Source: Candidatus Margulisiibacteriota bacterium
GTDB taxonomy: Bacteria > Margulisbacteria > WOR-1 > O2-12-FULL-45-9
Direction: 5' to 3'
Assembly (NCBI GenBank): GCA_030018645.1
Contig: JASEHX010000015.1
Location: forward strand, 1 to 17,589
Length of the DNA: 17,589 nucleotides
Positions 14,374 through 17,589 of this stretch are shown here, piece by piece. Made by a program: the position numbers and the translations under genes. Under the pieces are notes generated by a model. The model was not told the DNA's origin. It saw only the letters and a program-made list of their open reading frames with translations, and did not search any database. Within the stretch, counting starts at the first letter, position 1; each line of letters begins with the position of its first letter.

Positions 14374-14592
14374 ATGGAAAGCATTGATTTAAGAGGAGTT
14401 AGCTGCCCCCTGAATTATGTAAAGGTAAAACTGAAGCTGGAAGAATTGGGATTCGGCCAAGAGCTAGAAATTCTTTTGAGTGACGGAGAGCCCATTATTA
14501 ATGTGCCGCGCAGTGCGAAAGAGGACGGAAATAAAATATTGGAAGTTGAAAAAATAGACGATTACTTCAAGGTTGTTTTGAAAAAGGGATAG
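14374..14592 (+). CDS. TusA/SirA-family sulfur-relay protein (CPLN variant)
   Basis: A 72-residue protein of the TusA/SirA/YedF family: IDLRGVSCPLNYVKVKLKLEEL at the N-terminus, then the LSDGEPIINVPRSAKEDGNKILEVE strand-helix-strand pattern. The persulfide-carrying Cys11 of the CPxP motif is present, but the second proline is Asn (CPLN), followed by YVK-KLKLE. TusA-like proteins carry sulfur as a persulfide between enzymes. In this operon it could pass sulfur to the E1/sulfur-carrier pair or take it from sulfite reductase, an inference from position. It starts 9 nt after the cysK fusion, with a GAGG site. Confidence 0.88.
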   Translation: MESIDLRGVSCPLNYVKVKLKLEELGFGQELEILLSDGEPIINVPRSAKEDGNKILEVEKIDDYFKVVLKKG

Positions 14593-14602
14593 GTGTCCAG
14601 AT

Positions 14603-15829
14603 ATGTCGTATATTAAAGGTTTAAGGTGCCGGGAATGCGGCAGGGAGTATCCCAAAGAAGTATTATTTGTTTGTGAGTATTGTTTCGGTTCGCTGGAAGT
14701 CATTTATGATTATGAGAAAATCAAAGAAAAGCTGACGCGAGAAGCAATTGCCTCACGGCCAAAAAACTTATGGCGCTATCGCGAACTGCTGCCTATCGAA
14801 GGAAGCCCAACCGACGGGCTTAATTCTGGGTTTACCCCTTTATTTAGGGCGCATAATTTGGGCAAAGCATTGGGAGTCGATGAGCTTTACATTAAAGATG
14901 ATTCGGTTTGCCATCCGACCCTTTCTTTCAAAGATCGGGTAGTTGCGGTGGCGCTTTCCCGGGCGAAAGAGTTTGGATTTAAGATCGTGGGGTGTGCCTC
15001 GACCGGCAATTTAGCTAATGCGGTAGCTTCGCATGCGGCTAAAGCCGGTTTAAAAAGCTATATCTTTATCCCGGCCGATTTAGAGGCCGGCAAGGTGATC
15101 GGAACCCTTATTTATGCTCCAAACCTAATTGCGGTTGAAGGCAATTATGATGAAGTCAATCGCCTTTGCTCGGAAATAGCCGGCAAATATAAATGGGCAT
15201 TTGTCAATGTGAATATCCGTCCTTATTATGCTGAAGGGTCGAAAACCTATGGGTTTGAAATTGCTGAACAATTGGGTTGGAAGACGCCCGACCACCTTGT
15301 CTCGCCCTGCGCGGGCGGTTCATTGATCACCAAGATCCATAAGGCGTTTAAAGAACTGCATAAGCTTGAATTGATTGCCAAACCGAAAACCAAATTTTAT
15401 GCCGCGCAGGCTTCCGGCTGCAGCCCAATTGTCACAGCCATTAAAGAAAAATCGGAGATAATAAAGCCGGTTAAACCGAAAACGATTGCCAAATCGCTGG
15501 CAATCGGCAATCCTGCGGACGGCTACTATGCTATGGGAACGGTGGGGGACACTGGAGGATGGGCAGAGTCGGTTTCTGACGATGAAATAGTTGAAGGGAT
15601 AAAACTTTTAGCCGCAACCGAAGGAATTTTTACCGAAACGGCGGGAGGGGTTACTGTAGCTGTTACGAAAAAGTTAATTGAGCAAGGAAGAATGCCCCGG
15701 GATGAATCGATACTAATAGCGATAACCGGTAATGGACTGAAAACCCAGGAAGCGGTGCAGCCGCATATTGGAAGGCCAGCGAGAATTAAACCGACCATAA
15801 AGTCCTTTGAGGAAGAGGTTCGATTATAA
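14603..15829 (+). CDS. thrC: Threonine synthase-like PLP enzyme with N-terminal zinc ribbon
   Basis: A 408-residue fold-type II PLP enzyme of the threonine synthase family, which normally converts O-phosphohomoserine to threonine. A zinc ribbon lies at the start (Cys9/Cys12 in CRECG, Cys24/Cys27 in CEYC). SGFTPL at 75-80, PLP lysine Lys110 in LSFKDR, CASTGNLANAVA and the glycine-rich PCAGGSL follow. The length is normal for archaeal-type ThrC. It sits between tusA and the MoaD-like carrier gene in the sulfur operon, so it may be a true ThrC supplying amino acids or an enzyme that uses O-phosphohomoserine or a similar phospho-substrate with a sulfur donor; the sequence alone does not decide. 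The ATG is preceded by GGTG. Confidence 0.88.
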   Translation: MSYIKGLRCRECGREYPKEVLFVCEYCFGSLEVIYDYEKIKEKLTREAIASRPKNLWRYRELLPIEGSPTDGLNSGFTPLFRAHNLGKALGVDELYIKDDSVCHPTLSFKDRVVAVALSRAKEFGFKIVGCASTGNLANAVASHAAKAGLKSYIFIPADLEAGKVIGTLIYAPNLIAVEGNYDEVNRLCSEIAGKYKWAFVNVNIRPYYAEGSKTYGFEIAEQLGWKTPDHLVSPCAGGSLITKIHKAFKELHKLELIAKPKTKFYAAQASGCSPIVTAIKEKSEIIKPVKPKTIAKSLAIGNPADGYYAMGTVGDTGGWAESVSDDEIVEGIKLLAATEGIFTETAGGVTVAVTKKLIEQGRMPRDESILIAITGNGLKTQEAVQPHIGRPARIKPTIKSFEEEVRL

Positions 15830-15845
15830 AGGGGGTGTCATTGTC

Positions 15846-16130
15846 ATGATAAAAGTAAGAATTCCGCAGCCGCTGCAAAAGTTAACCGGAGGGATGGAAC
15901 AGGTGGAGGCCGGCGGAAAGGATGTTAAAAGCTTAGTTAACGATTTAGAAAGTAAATATCCCGGCGTCAAGGATCGGATTTGCGACGATGCCGGTAAAAT
16001 TAGACGTTTTATTAATATATACGTCAACGAAGAAGATATTAGGTTTTTAGAAGGCGATGCAACTGCCCTAAAAGAGGGAGATGAGATATCCATAATCCCT
16101 GCGATTGCTGGAGGGCAGCAATGGCATTAA
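15846..16130 (+). CDS. MoaD/ThiS-like sulfur carrier with C-terminal tail after Gly-Gly
   Basis: A 94-residue beta-grasp (ubiquitin-like) sulfur carrier. VRIPQPLQKLTGG at the start, then LVNDLESKYPGVKDRI, FINIYVNEEDIR and LKEGDEISIIPAIAGG are typical of MoaD/CysO-like proteins. The active Gly-Gly is followed by QQWH rather than being terminal, so those four residues must be removed before adenylation; the JAMM protease in the operon is the likely agent, as HcyD is for HcyS. I chose ATG 15846, with AAAGGGGG about 10 nt upstream; an earlier TTG at 15807 lies inside thrC and adds 13 residues foreign to the family. The last 10 nt overlap the E1 gene. Confidence 0.9.
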   Translation: MIKVRIPQPLQKLTGGMEQVEAGGKDVKSLVNDLESKYPGVKDRICDDAGKIRRFINIYVNEEDIRFLEGDATALKEGDEISIIPAIAGGQQWH

Positions 16131-16933
16131 ACGATGAACAGGTAGAAAGGTACAGCCGCCAAATCCTTTTACCTCAAGTAGGGGGAAAAGGACAAGAGAA
16201 GCTCCTTGCAGCCAAAGTGTTGGTGGTTGGGGCGGGGGGACTAGGTTCTCCGGTGGCGGCCTATCTTGCAGGGGCGGGTGTTGGCACCCTGGGCATTGTT
16301 GACTCAGATGCCGTTGAATTGAATAATCTTCATCGTCAAATCCTTTATTCTTCAGAAGATATTGGGCAGAAGAAGGCCGAAGCGGCCAAAACCCGCTTGC
16401 TAAAAATAAATCCTACTATTGATGTAATTTCACATGTGTCGCGGCTTACTTCAGAAAATATCCTTGAAATTATCAAAGATTATGACATAGTTGTTGACGG
16501 CAGTGATAATTTTCCGACCCGCTACCTGGTTAATGACGCTTGTGTCCTGGCCAAAAAAACATTAGTGCATGGCGCATTTTTTAGGTTTGAGGGGCAAGCC
16601 ATGGTTATCAAACCCGGCGAAGGGCCGTGCTATAGGTGTTTATTTTCCGAACCGCCGCCGCCGGGAGCGGTTCCAAGCTGCCAGGAGGCGGGGGTTCTGG
16701 GAGCATTGGCCGGCGTTATTGGTTTGATCCAGGCAACTGAAACCTTAAAACTTATTTTGGGCATTGGCGAGTCGCTGGTTGGGAAATTAATTATTTTTAA
16801 TTCGCTGGAGATGAATTTTAGAAAAGTTAAAGTGCCAAAAGATAAGGATTGCCCGGTTTGCGGCGATAATCCAACTATCATCCAGTTGATCGATTATGCC
16901 TGGTTCTGCGGGATAAAAAAGGAGAGTGATTGA
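16121..16933 (+). CDS. moeB: MoeB/ThiF-like E1 adenylyltransferase
   Basis: A 270-residue E1-like enzyme that adenylates the C-terminal Gly of a sulfur carrier for conversion to a thiocarboxylate. It has a Rossmann nucleotide site GAGGLGSP at 37-44, the activating region NNLHRQIL at 68-75, DGSDNFPTRY at 126-135, a zinc site made of Cys170/Cys173 (CYRC) and Cys244/Cys247 (CPVC), and a candidate catalytic Cys187 in VPSCQEAGVLG. There is no rhodanese domain. The ATG overlaps the carrier gene by 10 nt; its ribosome binding site GGAGG (16110-16114) is made of the carrier's two Gly codons. One E1 is present for two possible carriers in this operon. The moeB symbol denotes family only. Confidence 0.9.
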   Translation: MALNDEQVERYSRQILLPQVGGKGQEKLLAAKVLVVGAGGLGSPVAAYLAGAGVGTLGIVDSDAVELNNLHRQILYSSEDIGQKKAEAAKTRLLKINPTIDVISHVSRLTSENILEIIKDYDIVVDGSDNFPTRYLVNDACVLAKKTLVHGAFFRFEGQAMVIKPGEGPCYRCLFSEPPPPGAVPSCQEAGVLGALAGVIGLIQATETLKLILGIGESLVGKLIIFNSLEMNFRKVKVPKDKDCPVCGDNPTIIQLIDYAWFCGIKKESD

Positions 16934-16934
16934 A

Positions 16935-17183
16935 ATGGCAAAGAAAGCAGTAAAGTTAGTTAAGTTAACCTTTTCCCAAAAGCTCATCAAGGAACCGGTG
17001 ATTTTTACCATGGCCCAGAAATTCGATGTGATGCCCAATATTCGGAGAGCAAGAGTTACAGATAAAATTGGGGAGATGGTGTTGGAGCTGGCCGGCGAGG
17101 AGAAGAAGCTAGAAAAAGGAATCGCTTATTTAATAAAAGTAGGCGTCATCGTTGAGCCGATTGTAGGCGATATAATTGAATAA
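16935..17183 (+). CDS. NIL-domain protein
   Basis: An 82-residue protein that is almost entirely one NIL domain: VKLTFSQKLIKEPVIFTMAQKFDVMPNIRRARV then KIGEMVLELAGEEKKLEKGIAYLIKVGVIVEPI. NIL domains occur at the C-terminus of the methionine ABC ATPase MetN and as stand-alone or ferredoxin-linked proteins in sulfur-metabolism clusters, where they may sense or bind a sulfur amino acid. I chose ATG 16935, 10 nt after GGAG; a GTG at 16926 lies only one base from that site. It starts 1 nt after the E1 gene and is the last gene of the operon. Confidence 0.85.
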   Translation: MAKKAVKLVKLTFSQKLIKEPVIFTMAQKFDVMPNIRRARVTDKIGEMVLELAGEEKKLEKGIAYLIKVGVIVEPIVGDIIE

Positions 17184-17204
17184 TTATTATTGTATCTGAT
17201 CCTG

Positions 17205-17213
17205 TGCTAAAAT
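17205..17213 (+). promoter_or_regulatory. Extended -10 before the TolC-like gene
   Basis: TGCTAAAAT matches an extended -10 (TGn plus TAAAAT). It ends 11 nt before the ATG at 17225, with AGGA (17218-17221) between. A predicted start near 17220 would leave a leader of about 5 nt. No good -35 at normal spacing. Confidence 0.4.
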
Positions 17214-17224
17214 ATGCAGGAAGC

Positions 17225-17589
17225 ATGCACAAAACGATAAATGTTAATTTACCGGCAATTTTCTTGTTTTTGGGATTATTCCCTTCGGTTGTTTTTGGAC
17301 AAACACTGCTTCTATCAAAGGCGGTTGAGATAGGCATTGAAAAAAACCCGGAAATTATCTCTGCCAAAACTAAATGGGCCGCCGCCCAAGCTGTAATACC
17401 AAAAAATTATTTTCTGCCCGATCCGGAGCTGGGCGCGGAGTTTGAAGATATCCCCGAAGGTTCGGCTGATTTGCGGCAGGCGATGAAGCGCTATTATAAA
17501 TTTTCACAAGCCGTCCCATGGCCGGGAATGTTAATTAGCGAAGGAAAAGCCGCAGCCGCCCGTGCCGACATGTTGATGTATGCCTGCCA
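17225..17589 (+). CDS. TolC/CusC-type outer-membrane efflux protein, N-terminal part (runs off window)
   Basis: The first 121 codons of an open frame that continues past the window edge. MHKTINVNLPAIFLFLGLFP then SVVFGQ forms a Sec signal peptide, with likely cleavage after VFG. The mature start LLLSKAVEIGIEKNPEIISAKTKW is the typical first helix of outer-membrane factor proteins (A...L..NPEI..A...). FLPDPELGAEFEDIP and FSQAVPWPGML follow, the DPEL and Q-xPWPG motifs common in CusC/CzcC-like heavy-metal efflux components. It should form the trimeric outer-membrane channel of an RND-type or related pump, and implies a diderm cell envelope. It starts 41 nt after the sulfur operon with its own -10 element. 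Confidence 0.85.
   Translation, partial: MHKTINVNLPAIFLFLGLFPSVVFGQTLLLSKAVEIGIEKNPEIISAKTKWAAAQAVIPKNYFLPDPELGAEFEDIPEGSADLRQAMKRYYKFSQAVPWPGMLISEGKAAAARADMLMYAC

Noticed and set aside
15807..15845. TTG start for the MoaD-like carrier
   Set aside because: It would add 13 residues encoded inside thrC; the ATG at 15846 has a G-rich ribosome binding site and matches the usual family start.
16926..16934. GTG start for the NIL protein
   Set aside because: Only one base from the GGAG site; ATG 16935 has proper spacing.

Overview
The window looks like a chromosome segment from an uncultivated, probably anaerobic, diderm bacterium. The signs are a rubrerythrin, a minimal SufC/SufB-type Fe-S assembly pair, a ferredoxin-containing dissimilatory-type sulfite reductase, the MEP-pathway enzyme IspG, and the start of a TolC-type outer-membrane efflux protein. 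A secreted parallel beta-helix protein with a FlgD-like C-terminal domain fits candidate phyla such as Margulisbacteria/Saganbacteria (WOR-1), but that placement is a low-confidence inference. All real genes lie on the + strand. They are packed tightly, often with 4-nt ATGA/GTGA overlaps. I see no tRNA, rRNA, CRISPR array or insertion sequence, and no convincing rho-independent terminator.

Left part (1-5275): an extended -10 promoter precedes a small toxin-antitoxin pair (RelE/ParE-like toxin) that overlaps ispG, which in turn overlaps purB. After purB comes a 766-residue secreted protein built of two tandem beta-helix units, a polythreonine linker and a FlgD-like domain.

Middle (5281-9508): sufC-like ATPase, a sufB-like gene broken by an internal deletion plus frameshift, rubrerythrin, then a second toxin-antitoxin-like pair (DUF6922-like small protein plus AbiEii-type nucleotidyltransferase) that overlaps a DUF318/ArsP-type permease gene.

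Right part (9509-17183): a ten-gene sulfur assimilation operon behind a near-consensus promoter. Two Rrf2/IscR-like palindromes 63 bp apart flank or overlap that promoter. Gene order is cysH (Fe-S sulfonucleotide reductase), PiT-family permease (sulfate or phosphate), JAMM metalloprotease, double-module sulfite reductase with ferredoxin domain, ThiS-CysK fusion, TusA-like protein, threonine synthase-like enzyme, MoaD/ThiS-like sulfur carrier, MoeB/ThiF-like E1, and a NIL-domain protein. My reading is sulfate uptake, reduction through APS and sulfite to sulfide, then delivery of sulfur as a protein thiocarboxylate to a PLP enzyme. This resembles the CysO-CysM-Mec+ and HcyS-HcyD-HcyF systems but has a distinctive architecture: the sulfur carrier is fused to cysteine synthase, so its Gly-Gly is internal. 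The window ends inside a TolC/CusC-like gene with its own promoter.
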